A stretch of 64,000 bases of DNA, taken from the NCBI RefSeq assembly GCF_034432235.1, contig NZ_DAOUCJ010000050.1:15691-79690 (forward strand), in the 5' to 3' direction. The translations under genes were made by a program, and so were the position numbers. Under the pieces are notes generated by a model, which worked only from the letters and a program-made list of their open reading frames with translations, was not told the origin of the DNA and searched no databases. Below, piece by piece: positions 1-7,671 of this stretch. Each line of letters opens with the position of its first letter. Positions within the stretch are counted from its first letter, which is position 1. The stretch comes from Thermoflexus sp. (GTDB lineage: Bacteria; Chloroflexota; Anaerolineae; Thermoflexales; Thermoflexaceae).

Positions 1-1482
1 GCTTCATGGCTGCGGCCCGGGGATCTCATCCGGGTGCGCCCGGGGGAACGGATCCCAGCCGATGGGATTGTGCGCGCGGGCACCTCCGCGGTCGATGAAA
101 GCTTGCTCACGGGAGAACCCCGGCCGCGCGATCGGCTGCCTGGCGATCCGGTGATCGCCGGGTCGATCAACCAGAGCGGCGCCCTGATGGTGGAGGTGAC
201 CCGCGTGGGGGAGGAGACCTTTCTGCGCCAGATCGCCCGGCTGGTGGCGGAAGCTCGGGCGATGAAACCCGGGATCCTCCGTCTGATCGATCGGGTGCTT
301 CTGATCTATGTCCCCGCGGTTTTCGTCGCAGCCCTGGCTGGCTTCCTGCTCTGGACCGTGGGCCCGGTGCTGACGGGAAGGGGGCCGGATCTGACCCGCG
401 CCCTCTTCGCGCTGCTGACCGCGCTGGTGATGGGATATCCATGCGCTCTGGGCATGGCCACCCCGCTGGCGATGATCCGGACCAGCGGGGAAGCGGCCGC
501 GCGGGGCATCCTGATGCGTTCCCCGGAGGCTTTTCACGCCCTCAAAGTCGTAAAAGCCGTTCTTCTCGATAAGACGGGAACGTTGACCGAGGGCCAGCCG
601 GCCTTGATGGCGGCGATCCCTCTGATCGGGGATGAGCGGGAGCTGCTGCGATGGGCGGCGGAGGCGGAGCTCCCTTCGGAGCATCCTCTGGCCCGAACGA
701 TCGCGGCCGCTGCTCGTGCTCGCGGGATCCCGCTCTCCGAGCCCGAGGCCTTCGTCGCCTTCCCGGGTCGGGGCGTGATCGCGCGCGTGAGGGGCCATGA
801 AGTCCGGGTGGGAACGATGGCTTTCCTGAATGAACAGGGGCTGGATGGGACGGCTGCCCTTCCGGCGCTGGCCGCCCAGGAGGCGAAGGGTCGGACCACC
901 GTGCTGGTGGCGGTGGATCAAAGGGTGATGGGGATCCTGGTCTTTGGGGATCCTCTGAAGCCGGACGCTGCCGAGGCGGTGGTCGCATTGCGTCGTTTGG
1001 GCGTGGAGCCTATGCTGGTTTCCGGGGATAATCCGGGGGCCGTCCGCGCGGTCGCGGAAGCTCTGGACATCGCTCGAGCATGGGCAGGGCTCCTTCCTCA
1101 GGAGAAGATTGAGATCGTCCGGCAGCTCCAGCGTTCGGGGCTGCGGGTCGCATTCGTCGGGGATGGGATCAACGATGCGCCGGCTCTGATGCAGGCGGAT
1201 ATCGGTATCGCCATCGGGACGGGGACCGACATCGCCCTGGAGGCGGCGGACGTCGTGATCGTCGGAAAGCGCCTGCACGCCCTGGCGGAGGCCCTCCAGC
1301 TTGCCCAGCCCAGTTATCGGCTCGCGGCCACGAATGTGGGGCTGGCCCTGGGCTTCAACGGCATCGGCGTGCTAGCCGCCCTCACGGGGCGCGTGGATCC
1401 GATATGGGCCATGCTGGCGATGGGGCTCAGCGTCTCCACGGTGTGGCTCCGATCGGTCTCCGCCCGTTTGCTTGAATCCTGA
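1..1482 (+). CDS. P1B-type heavy-metal translocating ATPase, C-terminal part (5' end outside window)
   Basis: The frame is open from base 1, so the N-terminus (metal-binding domain and first helices) lies upstream; 493 residues are visible. In order: end of the actuator domain, a hydrophobic pair of helices, the metal-site helix, the phosphorylation motif DKTGT, the SEHPLA motif typical of P1B pumps, the hinge GDGINDAPAL, and two last helices. The protein should export a soft or transition metal across the membrane using ATP. The usual CPC metal motif reads GYPCALG (bases 433-453), so the first cysteine is tyrosine, and the last helix reads AMGLSVS instead of the copper-type MxxSS. The metal is therefore unknown. 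A MerR-type metal regulator follows after 24 bases on the same strand, which supports a metal-resistance role. Confidence 0.93.
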   Translation, partial: ASWLRPGDLIRVRPGERIPADGIVRAGTSAVDESLLTGEPRPRDRLPGDPVIAGSINQSGALMVEVTRVGEETFLRQIARLVAEARAMKPGILRLIDRVLLIYVPAVFVAALAGFLLWTVGPVLTGRGPDLTRALFALLTALVMGYPCALGMATPLAMIRTSGEAAARGILMRSPEAFHALKVVKAVLLDKTGTLTEGQPALMAAIPLIGDERELLRWAAEAELPSEHPLARTIAAAARARGIPLSEPEAFVAFPGRGVIARVRGHEVRVGTMAFLNEQGLDGTAALPALAAQEAKGRTTVLVAVDQRVMGILVFGDPLKPDAAEAVVALRRLGVEPMLVSGDNPGAVRAVAEALDIARAWAGLLPQEKIEIVRQLQRSGLRVAFVGDGINDAPALMQADIGIAIGTGTDIALEAADVVIVGKRLHALAEALQLAQPSYRLAATNVGLALGFNGIGVLAALTGRVDPIWAMLAMGLSVSTVWLRSVSARLLES

Positions 1483-1506
1483 GAGGGCTCCGAGGAGGCG
1501 CAGGGA

Positions 1507-1926
1507 ATGCGGTCGAGGGACGGTCAGCGAACGTGGCGGATTGGTGAGCTGGCGGCGGAACTGGGGATGAACCCGCGGACGCTGCGCTATTATGAGGCGA
1601 TCGGCCTGATCCCTCCACCGCGCCGGACATCCTCCGGCTACCGGCTGTATGGGAGCGCGGAGCGGGAGCGCTTGCGTTTCATCTGCAAAGCCCGGGCGAT
1701 CGGGCTGAGCCTTTCTGAGATCCGGGAGATCCTGCGGCTCCGGGATGCCGGGCGAGAACCATGCGAGCATGTCATCGCCATGCTGGATCGGAAGATCGCC
1801 GACCTCGACCGGCAGATCCGGGCGCTGGAGCGCTTCCGACGCGAGCTTCAGGCGTTGCGCCGGCGAGCGGCTCGAAGGGCTCACCGCCACGGGGCGATCT
1901 GCGGGATCATTGAGCATGCCGCATGA
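1507..1926 (+). CDS. MerR-family metal-responsive transcriptional regulator
   Basis: The 139-residue protein has the MerR winged helix at residues 10-48 (RIGELAAELGMNPRTLRYYE, then GLIPPPRR), a wing ending in GYRLYG, and a long dimerisation helix at about 88-123. Cysteines at 60, 86 and 132 fit the ZntR/CadR/PbrR type, where the dimer-helix cysteine and a C-terminal cysteine bind the metal. The start is fixed by GAGGAGG at 1492-1498. It follows the P1B ATPase and is probably cotranscribed, so it likely senses the metal that the pump exports. The target promoter would lie upstream of the window. The metal cannot be named from sequence. Confidence 0.9.
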   Translation: MRSRDGQRTWRIGELAAELGMNPRTLRYYEAIGLIPPPRRTSSGYRLYGSAERERLRFICKARAIGLSLSEIREILRLRDAGREPCEHVIAMLDRKIADLDRQIRALERFRRELQALRRRAARRAHRHGAICGIIEHAA

Positions 1927-1930
1927 ACCT

Positions 1931-1961
1931 GGGGGCAGGGGAAAGAGCTTCCCCTGCCCCC
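1931..1961 (+). terminator. Perfect 13-bp hairpin ending the ATPase-merR unit
   Basis: The arms 1931-1943 (GGGGGCAGGGGAA) and 1949-1961 are exact reverse complements around a 5-base loop. A pyrimidine-rich but not uninterrupted T tract follows. The hairpin sits between two convergent genes and probably ends transcription from both sides. Confidence 0.75.
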
Positions 1962-1965
1962 TCTT

Positions 1966-2844
1966 CTACTCCTCCACCTCGGCGGCCACCTGGGCCAGCT
2001 CCTCCGCCGTCACCGCCTCCACGTTGTAACGGGCCAGCCCATCGCGGATGCGAGCCATCACCTCATCAAAGGACATCGTCACGATCCGCTTGCGGCGGAT
2101 CGGATTCACCTGAGAAAGCACGGCCTGCTTGAGGAAGGGATAGCGGATCCCTTTCTCATGCAGGGCCTCCAGGATGGGTTCCACCAGCTGGTCAATGGTC
2201 TCAATAACCTGCGCCCGGCGCTCCCGCTCCCCGATCGCTTCCCGCATCGGCAGATCCAGGAAGCGATCGACCTTGCGCAGGATCGGCACATAGCCGGCCC
2301 CGGCGAACCGTTCTTTCCGGTCATACAGGATGCCCAGGGTGATCAGATAGGCCTCCTCAAACTGGAAGGCGAAAGTTCGTTCTGGCGCCTCTGGATGCTC
2401 CTCCCGGAGGGTTCGATACATCCGGAGGACCTCCAGCGCCTTCTCCCGGAGGTTGTGGGCCTTCTCTGTGTTGAGGCCGAGGATGTGATAGGCCACCGAC
2501 GGATCCGGGATCAGGATGGCCATAATGGTCCGGGCTCCCAGCTGGGCCATCGCCTCCCGCCGGTGATTGCCGTTGGGGGTCCAGTAGCGGCCATCCGGCG
2601 TTCGGACGGCCACGATGGGGTCAATGAAGCGGCCGATCTCCCGAATGACCGATTTCAGCCGCTCCACATGGTGAGGGGAAAGATCCCGCTGGTAGGGGGT
2701 GGGCTCCACGCGATCCAGCGGCAGCTCCACCAGGAGTTGCCAGCGGCGGGCGTAGGGCTCTGGATAAGCCGCCCACACGATGCCGCCATCCGCCTCCACC
2801 TGCCGGATGAATTGCTGGATCTCCTCGGGAACTTCCCGGAACAT
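1966..2844 (-). CDS. ParB/Srx-fold (ParB N-terminal nuclease domain) protein
   Basis: This is a 292-residue protein with a ParB/sulfiredoxin-like domain at about residues 38-110: LDRVEPTPYQRDL, then IVAVRTPDGRYWTPNGNHRREAM. The last stretch is the ParB box (NGNHRREA in place of GxRRxxA). The remaining 180 residues are helical, with no HTH that I recognise, so it is not a standard chromosome-partition ParB; no parA is nearby. Family members bind DNA, hydrolyse nucleotides or act as nucleases, and the role here is open. Two in-frame ATGs are 6 bases apart; GGAGG is 8 bases before the second, so I take the second (the first would start at 2850). It faces the merR gene tail to tail. Confidence 0.72.
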   Translation of the reverse strand: MFREVPEEIQQFIRQVEADGGIVWAAYPEPYARRWQLLVELPLDRVEPTPYQRDLSPHHVERLKSVIREIGRFIDPIVAVRTPDGRYWTPNGNHRREAMAQLGARTIMAILIPDPSVAYHILGLNTEKAHNLREKALEVLRMYRTLREEHPEAPERTFAFQFEEAYLITLGILYDRKERFAGAGYVPILRKVDRFLDLPMREAIGERERRAQVIETIDQLVEPILEALHEKGIRYPFLKQAVLSQVNPIRRKRIVTMSFDEVMARIRDGLARYNVEAVTAEELAQVAAEVEE

Positions 2845-2981
2845 GGCCATCCCCTCCGGCGAGGGATGCAGCGCACGACCGAATCCAGAACGCCTGAGGG
2901 CGGATGTTTCCTCTCTGGATCCAGCGAGCCGCGGAAGGAGGGATTCGATCAGGATGGGAAGCGAGATCGGCTCCCGCCAAA

Positions 2982-2987
2982 ATTATA
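2982..2987 (-). promoter_or_regulatory. Possible -10 element for the ParB-like gene
   Basis: On the minus strand the bases read TATAAT, about 138 bases before the ParB-like start. A -35 element 17 bases further is poor, so support is modest. The 357-base space between this gene and sodA holds no other open gene; it appears to carry two divergent promoters. Confidence 0.35.
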
Positions 2988-3140
2988 CCAGCTTTACAAA
3001 TCCCCCTCTGGAAGAGCGAGAAAGGGAATGATGGGTCACGAAAACCACTCTGAGGGCCTGGCGGGGGTTTCCAATCCGCGCCCGGCCCCGGCAGCACGCC
3101 CTTGTCCGAACCCATGTTCGGATTTCAGCCGCTTAGGAAG

Positions 3141-3169
3141 TGGAGCCCTTCCGCGATCCGCATTAAAAT
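3141..3169 (+). promoter_or_regulatory. Possible sodA promoter
   Basis: TAAAAT at 3164-3169 would serve as -10, with TGGAGC at 3141-3146 as a weak -35 and a 17-base spacer. Transcription would start near 3176, giving a leader of about 25 bases with a GGAGG ribosome site at 3191-3195. Confidence 0.4.
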
Positions 3170-3201
3170 AACCGTGTGGATCCTAAACCGGGAGGTGCAT
3201 C

Positions 3202-3840
3202 ATGGCGCACACCCTTCCTCCGCTTCCATACCCCTATGATGCGCTGGAGCCTTACATTGATGCCCAGACCATGGAAATCCACCACACCCGGCATCACCAG
3301 GCTTATGTGAACAACCTCAACGCCGCCCTGGAGAAATACCCGGAGCTCCAGGACGTGCCGGTGGAAACCCTCCTGCGGAACCTTCCCAGCGTCCCCGAGG
3401 ACATCCGGGAGACGGTGCGCAACAACGGCGGGGGCCACCTGAATCACAGCATGTTCTGGACCTTGATGAAACCCGGCGGGGGCGGGGAGCCCACCGGCGC
3501 TCTGGCGGAGGCGATCGCCAAGGCCTTCGGTAGCTTCGCCAACTTCAAGGACCTCTTCACCAAGGCGGCCATGGGCCGGTTCGGCAGCGGCTGGGCCTGG
3601 CTCAGCATGACGGCCTTCGGCAAGCTGGTGGTGCATTCCACCCCGAACCAGGACAACCCGGTGATGGAAGGCCTCATCCCGCTGCTGGGCCTGGACGTCT
3701 GGGAGCACGCTTACTACCTGAAATACCAGAACCGGCGGGCGGACTACGTGCAGGCCTGGTGGAACGTGGTCAACTGGGATCAGGTGGCGGCCAACTACGC
3801 CAAAGCCCTCGAAGCGATCCGTGCCGGCGCCCGGGCCTGA
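3202..3840 (+). CDS. sodA: Superoxide dismutase, Mn-type
   Basis: This is a 212-residue Fe/Mn superoxide dismutase of usual length, converting superoxide to peroxide and oxygen in the cytoplasm. It is strongly similar to bacterial MnSOD throughout. The metal ligands are visible: His27 (TMEIHHTRHH), His82 (GGGHLNHSMFW), Asp165 and His169 (LDVWEHAYY). The glycine in GGGHLNH and the C-terminal-domain glutamine (PNQD, Gln150) follow the manganese rather than the iron pattern. The start has GGAGG 6 bases upstream. The gene stands alone between its own promoter candidate and a terminator. Confidence 0.97.
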   Translation: MAHTLPPLPYPYDALEPYIDAQTMEIHHTRHHQAYVNNLNAALEKYPELQDVPVETLLRNLPSVPEDIRETVRNNGGGHLNHSMFWTLMKPGGGGEPTGALAEAIAKAFGSFANFKDLFTKAAMGRFGSGWAWLSMTAFGKLVVHSTPNQDNPVMEGLIPLLGLDVWEHAYYLKYQNRRADYVQAWWNVVNWDQVAANYAKALEAIRAGARA

Positions 3841-3875
3841 ACTCCCATGCGAGGAAGAGGCGCCGTCCGAAGATC

Positions 3876-3907
3876 CGCGAGCCCGGTCCGAGAAGGCCGG
3901 GCTCGCG
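3876..3907 (+). terminator. sodA terminator
   Basis: The arms 3876-3886 (CGCGAGCCCGG) and 3897-3907 are perfectly complementary over 11 bp with a 10-base loop, followed by CTGGTTTT. The hairpin lies 35 bases after the sodA stop and separates it from the next unit. Confidence 0.75.
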
Positions 3908-3988
3908 CTGGTTTTCCATGGCGCCCGGTTGCCGGGAGGCCCAAAGGCATGCCAGGATGAACACGAGGACGTTCGGGAGGGGTTTCGA

Positions 3989-4390
3989 ATGGGCTACGCG
4001 CCGCTGACCCTCCAGGGGGTCGCACGGCGGATCCGGGAGGCTCTGACGGATCCCGAAGGGGGAGAAGCGGACGCCTGGCTGCCGATCCGGGAGTTCCTGG
4101 ACGATTTCCGCGCCGCTGCCCCGGAGGTCCGGCAGGCCATGATCGAGGCCCGCCCGGAGCCCACCGGGGACCCCCGTTTCGACGCCTACCTGGCGGCCCT
4201 GGCCGAGCATCTGGCCATCCATCACAACCTGAGGGTCCCGGAGTGGGTTGAGGAGCCCGGGCGGTTTCTGGATCGCTGGTGGTTCCCCACCCGCTTCCGC
4301 AGCCTGCATGCGATGGCCCTGGTGGAGAGTCCGGCCTCCTTCCGGCGACGGGGGATTTTTATCGACCACACCGAATTCGAGCGCTGCTGA
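3989..4390 (+). CDS. Conserved protein paired with a DUF6036-like nucleotidyltransferase (possible antitoxin or partner)
   Basis: The protein has 133 residues, is soluble and rich in Trp, Arg and Ala. No enzyme motif is seen. The end contains FRSLHAMALVESPASFRRRG, then IFIDHTEFERC. From memory, proteins with a similar tail recur directly upstream of DUF6036 nucleotidyltransferases in Actinobacteria and Chloroflexota; that link is recalled, not tested here. The frame is open further upstream, but that part overlaps the sodA terminator; ATG 3989 has GGGAGGGG about 9 bases before it and is the better start. Only 3 bases separate it from the next gene, so the two are translated together. A toxin-antitoxin-like role is inference. 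Confidence 0.6.
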   Translation: MGYAPLTLQGVARRIREALTDPEGGEADAWLPIREFLDDFRAAAPEVRQAMIEARPEPTGDPRFDAYLAALAEHLAIHHNLRVPEWVEEPGRFLDRWWFPTRFRSLHAMALVESPASFRRRGIFIDHTEFERC

Positions 4391-4393
4391 ACC

Positions 4394-4951
4394 ATGAACC
4401 GCGAGGAGATCCTGGACACGCTGCGGCGCCTGGCCACTTTTCTTCATGAGCGAGGCATTCAGGGTGATCTGTATCTGGTGGGTGGCGCAGCGATGGCCGT
4501 AGCCTACAACGCGCGACGGTCGACACGGGATGTCGCTGCGATCTTCGAGCCCAAAATGGAGATTTACCAGGCCGCACGTCAGGTGGCAGACGAAATGGGC
4601 TTGCCCGAAGGCTGGTTGAACGATGCGGTAAAAGGCTTCGTCGGAATGGAAAAGCCCGATCCGCAGCCGCTCCCTGTCCTGGATGAACCCGGTCTTCGCG
4701 TGATGGCTGCTTCTCCACGGCATCTTCTGGCCATGAAGCTGCTGGCAGCCCGACGGGAAGATGAAGAGGACATCCGTTACCTGCTCGATATGTTGAACAT
4801 CCGGCGTCCAGCGGAGGCTTTCCGGATCCTGCTGGAGACTTACCCGGAGGCCCGGATTCCTCCGAGGGCGCGCTTTCTGGTCGAAGAGATTCTGGGACCC
4901 GAGGAGAGCCAGAATGAAAAGCCCATGTCCTGTCATCCTGAGGAGGGATAA
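4394..4951 (+). CDS. DUF6036-like nucleotidyltransferase-fold protein
   Basis: This 185-residue protein has the nucleotidyltransferase core at about residues 24-53: LYLVGGAAMAVAYNARRSTR followed by DVAAIFEP. It resembles the DUF6036 and AbiEii-type families. In such proteins the strand normally reads DxD (for example TRDIDAIF), with two metal-binding aspartates. Here Asp46 is kept but the second position is Ala48 (GCT at 4535-4537), one base from GAT. If real, this should weaken or abolish transfer activity. A helical C-terminal half with ASPRHLLAMKLLAARREDE is typical of the family. It is coupled to the gene before it (3-base gap) and the gene after it (3-base gap). Confidence 0.75.
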   Translation: MNREEILDTLRRLATFLHERGIQGDLYLVGGAAMAVAYNARRSTRDVAAIFEPKMEIYQAARQVADEMGLPEGWLNDAVKGFVGMEKPDPQPLPVLDEPGLRVMAASPRHLLAMKLLAARREDEEDIRYLLDMLNIRRPAEAFRILLETYPEARIPPRARFLVEEILGPEESQNEKPMSCHPEEG

Positions 4952-4954
4952 ACC

Positions 4955-6082
4955 ATGGCTTCCCTACATGAGCTCCGCGCCCGCGGCCAGTCGGTCTGGC
5001 TGGATGAGATCCGCCGGGAATGGCTGACCCAAGGAGAGCTGGCCCGCTGGATCGAGCGCGGCGTCACCGGAGTCACCAGCAACCCGACCATTTTCGAGCG
5101 GGCCATCACCACCAGCCCGGCTTACGATGCGGCGCTCCAAGCCCATCTGGCCCGGGACCCCGAGATGGAGACGACGGCCCTCTATGAAGCCCTGGCGGTG
5201 GAGGATATCCGGATGGCCGCGGACCTCCTGCGCCCGGTTTATGAGGCGACCGGAGGGACAGATGGCTTCGTCAGCCTGGAGGTCTCGCCCCATCTGGCGC
5301 ACGACACGGGGGGGACGATCGCCGAGGCCCGGCGGTTGTGGCATGCCGTGAACCGTCCGAACCTGATGATCAAGGTCCCGGCCACCCCCGCCGGCATCCC
5401 GGCGATCGAGGACCTGATCGCTGAAGGAGTGAACGTCAACGTCACCCTGATCTTCTCCCCCGCTCATTATGAGGCGGCGGCAGAGGCCTACTGGCGCGGC
5501 CTGCGGCGCCGGGCGGAAGCCGGCCGGGACCTCCGATCTGTGGCCTCGGTGGCCTCGTTCTTCGTCAGCCGCATCGATACCGCGGTGGACCGCGCGCTGG
5601 AGGCCCTGGGGACGCCGGAGGCGCGCGCCCTTCTGGGGCGGATCGCGCTCGCGGTGGCCAAACGGATCTACCGGCGCTTCCGGGAGCGTTTTCTCCCCCA
5701 TGCCTTTCCGGATCTCGCCGCCCGGGGAGCCCGGGCCCAGCGGGTGCTGTGGGCCAGCACCAGCACCAAGAACCCGGCCTACTCGGATGTGAAATACGTG
5801 GAGGGATTGATCGGCCCGGATACCGTGAACACGATGCCCCTGGCGACCCTGCAGGCCTTCGAAGACCATGGTCGCGTTCCCGGGGATACCATCCTGGAGG
5901 GATGGGAAGAGGCGGAAGCGGATCTCCGCGCGCTGGACCGGCTGGGCATCGATCTGGAGGAGATCCTGGAGCGTTTGCAGGCGGAAGGGGTGGACGCTTT
6001 CCGCCGCTCTTACGAAACCCTCCTGGAGGCGCTGGAGCGCAAGCGGACAACCGTGCTCGCAACCGCTCGCCCCATCGATTGA
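4955..6082 (+). CDS. tal: Transaldolase
   Basis: The 375-residue protein fits the longer TalB/Tal-type bacterial transaldolases. It moves a dihydroxyacetone unit between sugar phosphates in the non-oxidative pentose phosphate pathway. Visible signatures are GVTGVTSNPTIFERAI near the N-terminus, VSLEVSP, the Schiff-base lysine Lys140 in NLMIKVPAT, NVNVTLIFS, and WASTSTKNPAYSDVKYVEGL. It is cytoplasmic. It starts 3 bases after the nucleotidyltransferase gene, so it may be cotranscribed with that pair, although the functions look unrelated. Confidence 0.96.
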   Translation: MASLHELRARGQSVWLDEIRREWLTQGELARWIERGVTGVTSNPTIFERAITTSPAYDAALQAHLARDPEMETTALYEALAVEDIRMAADLLRPVYEATGGTDGFVSLEVSPHLAHDTGGTIAEARRLWHAVNRPNLMIKVPATPAGIPAIEDLIAEGVNVNVTLIFSPAHYEAAAEAYWRGLRRRAEAGRDLRSVASVASFFVSRIDTAVDRALEALGTPEARALLGRIALAVAKRIYRRFRERFLPHAFPDLAARGARAQRVLWASTSTKNPAYSDVKYVEGLIGPDTVNTMPLATLQAFEDHGRVPGDTILEGWEEAEADLRALDRLGIDLEEILERLQAEGVDAFRRSYETLLEALERKRTTVLATARPID

Positions 6083-6118
6083 TCGGCACAATCCTCCCAC
6101 GATCCTGGAGGCTCTGCG

Positions 6119-6484
6119 ATGAAGTGGGCACAGACCGAAACCCTGCCCGGGTTCATGGCCGGCGCGCTCACGCTGCGCCCCTTCACAGGGGAGCGGGTGA
6201 TGGTGGTCCGGGTGGAAGCCCCGGCCGGCGCGACCGTCCCGGCGCACTCCCATCCCCACGAGCAGATCACCCTGGTCCTCCACGGCCGTCTCCGTCTGCG
6301 GATGGCCGGCGAGGAAAAAGATCTGGGCCCCGGGGAGATCGTGCATATCCCATCCGGGGTCGAGCATGAGGTCACATTCCTGGAAGAAACCCTGGCCTTC
6401 GATGTCTTCCAGCCCCCTCGGGAGGATTTCCTGACGCTTCCCCTCTCTGAATCGGGGAGGGGAAAGGGGGGTCCTCGGACCTAA
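6119..6484 (+). CDS. Small cupin-domain protein
   Basis: This single-domain cupin has 121 residues. Motif 1 is PAHSHPHEQITLVLHGRLRL, giving two or three histidines and a glutamate as metal ligands; motif 2 is GPGEIVHIPSGVEHEV with the last histidine. Such proteins are metal-dependent isomerases, dioxygenases or binding proteins; the substrate is unknown. The last 15 or so residues (SESGRGKGGPRT) are encoded inside a GC-rich inverted repeat, so the natural C-terminus has probably been changed by that element. GGAGG lies about 13 bases before the start. Confidence 0.85.
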   Translation: MKWAQTETLPGFMAGALTLRPFTGERVMVVRVEAPAGATVPAHSHPHEQITLVLHGRLRLRMAGEEKDLGPGEIVHIPSGVEHEVTFLEETLAFDVFQPPREDFLTLPLSESGRGKGGPRT

Positions 6485-6540
6485 CCCCCCGGCCCCCTTT
6501 CCTACGAGGGAAGGGGGAGCTTGAAAATCCCCCCTCCCCG
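6453..6540. repeat. Nested inverted repeat (REP-like element)
   Basis: The outer arms CGGGGAGGGG (6453-6462) and CCCCTCCCCG (6531-6540) are perfect complements. Inside are GGGGGG (6466-6471) facing CCCCCC (6485-6490), and a hairpin CCCCCTTTCC (6493-6502) with GGGAAGGGGG (6508-6517), one wobble pair. The layout looks like a small interspersed palindromic element that has entered the end of the cupin gene. It may also act as a terminator. Confidence 0.6.
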
Positions 6541-6613
6541 TTTCGGGCTGTCGCCCACCTGCGGATGATCATAAAGGGGAAAAGGGGAGGGGTAAGAGGA
6601 GGAGGTCTCGACG

Positions 6614-7426
6614 ATGGCTCCTACCTGGACTTCCGCCTACCAGCGCCTGGTGTTCCAGGAGCCCGAGCCCGGGATCCTGGAGATCATCCTTCACCGGCCC
6701 GAAGCCCTCAACGCCCTCGATGCGGTCGCCCACCGGGAGCTCACCTACGTCTGGCGGGACATCGATGCGGATCCCTCCATCCGGGTGGTCCTGGTTCGAG
6801 GATCCGGCCACGCGTTCTCTGCGGGCGGAGATTTCGCGCTGATTGAGGAGATCATGTCGGATCCCGAGGCCTGCATGCGAGTCTGGAAAGAGGCACGGGA
6901 TCTGGTCTACAACATCCTCCACTGCGGCAAGCCTATCGTATCGGCGATCGAGGGGCCAGCCGTGGGGGCGGGGCTGGCCGTCGCCCTGCTGGCCGACATC
7001 TCCGTCGCCGCGCGTGGGGCGCGGCTGCTGGATGGACATGGGCGTCTGGGGGTGGCGGCGGGGGATCATGCGGTGCTGGTCTGGCCGCTGCTGATGGGGA
7101 TGGCCAAAACGAAATACTATTTACTCCTCAATGAGCCCATCTCCGGGGAAGAAGCGGAGCGCCTGGGTCTGGTTTCCCTGTGTGTGGAGGATGGGAAAGC
7201 CTATGAAACGGCGCTGGAGATCGCCCGGCGCCTCGCCCGGGGGAGCGCCCCGGCGATCCGCTGGACGAAATATGCCCTCAACAACTGGTTTCGGATGGCC
7301 GGACCGATCTTCGATGTCTCCACTGCCCTGGAGTTCCTGGGCTTCCAGCTTCCGGACGCCCGGGAGGGCCTCCAGGCCCTGCGAGAAAAGCGCCCGCCCG
7401 GCTTTTCCGGAAAGGCACCGCTTTAG
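6614..7426 (+). CDS. Enoyl-CoA hydratase/isomerase (crotonase) superfamily protein
   Basis: This is a 270-residue crotonase-fold protein. The oxyanion-hole regions are present: SAGGDF at about residues 74-79 and GPAVGAG at about 114-120. The two glutamates that drive hydration in classical enoyl-CoA hydratase are not at their usual places: the GxxCELA region reads GAGLAVAL, and the PEI-type loop reads GHGRLGVAAGDHA. A different acyl-CoA reaction is therefore likely (isomerase, decarboxylase or lyase chemistry), or the active site is arranged differently. The tail WTKYALNNWFR is typical of the family. A strong GAGGAGG site lies before the start. No other fatty-acid gene is near. Confidence 0.88.
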   Translation: MAPTWTSAYQRLVFQEPEPGILEIILHRPEALNALDAVAHRELTYVWRDIDADPSIRVVLVRGSGHAFSAGGDFALIEEIMSDPEACMRVWKEARDLVYNILHCGKPIVSAIEGPAVGAGLAVALLADISVAARGARLLDGHGRLGVAAGDHAVLVWPLLMGMAKTKYYLLLNEPISGEEAERLGLVSLCVEDGKAYETALEIARRLARGSAPAIRWTKYALNNWFRMAGPIFDVSTALEFLGFQLPDAREGLQALREKRPPGFSGKAPL

Positions 7427-7534
7427 TATTCATCCGATTATGTTCCGGCTTGATCTACATCCCTCTCCAAAGCATGGGCAGCGAAGCAGGCGGCTTCATG
7501 GAGCCGCGCTACCCCACCGATTGTAACAGCGCAT

Positions 7535-7563
7535 TTTTCATCTTCGGATTCCTCTGGTATAAT
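7535..7563 (+). promoter_or_regulatory. Sigma-A-type promoter for the DUF362-PTS region
   Basis: TATAAT at 7558-7563 is a perfect -10; TTTTCA at 7535-7540 matches the -35 consensus at 4 of 6 places, with a 17-base spacer. Transcription would start near 7570, so the DUF362 gene must start downstream of that point. Confidence 0.65.
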
Positions 7564-7671
7564 CTATGGCCAAATAGCATGTCCATGGGTTGCAGAGATC
7601 GCTCTCAGCGGTCTCTTCAAACCATGGGATTCTCACCGAGAAGGTTTCCTACAATCCGGGCGGTGCCTTCC

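Noticed and set aside
7521..7526. TTGTAA as -35 of the 7558 promoter
   Set aside because: It is 31 bases from the -10; TTTTCA at 7535 has the right 17-base spacing.
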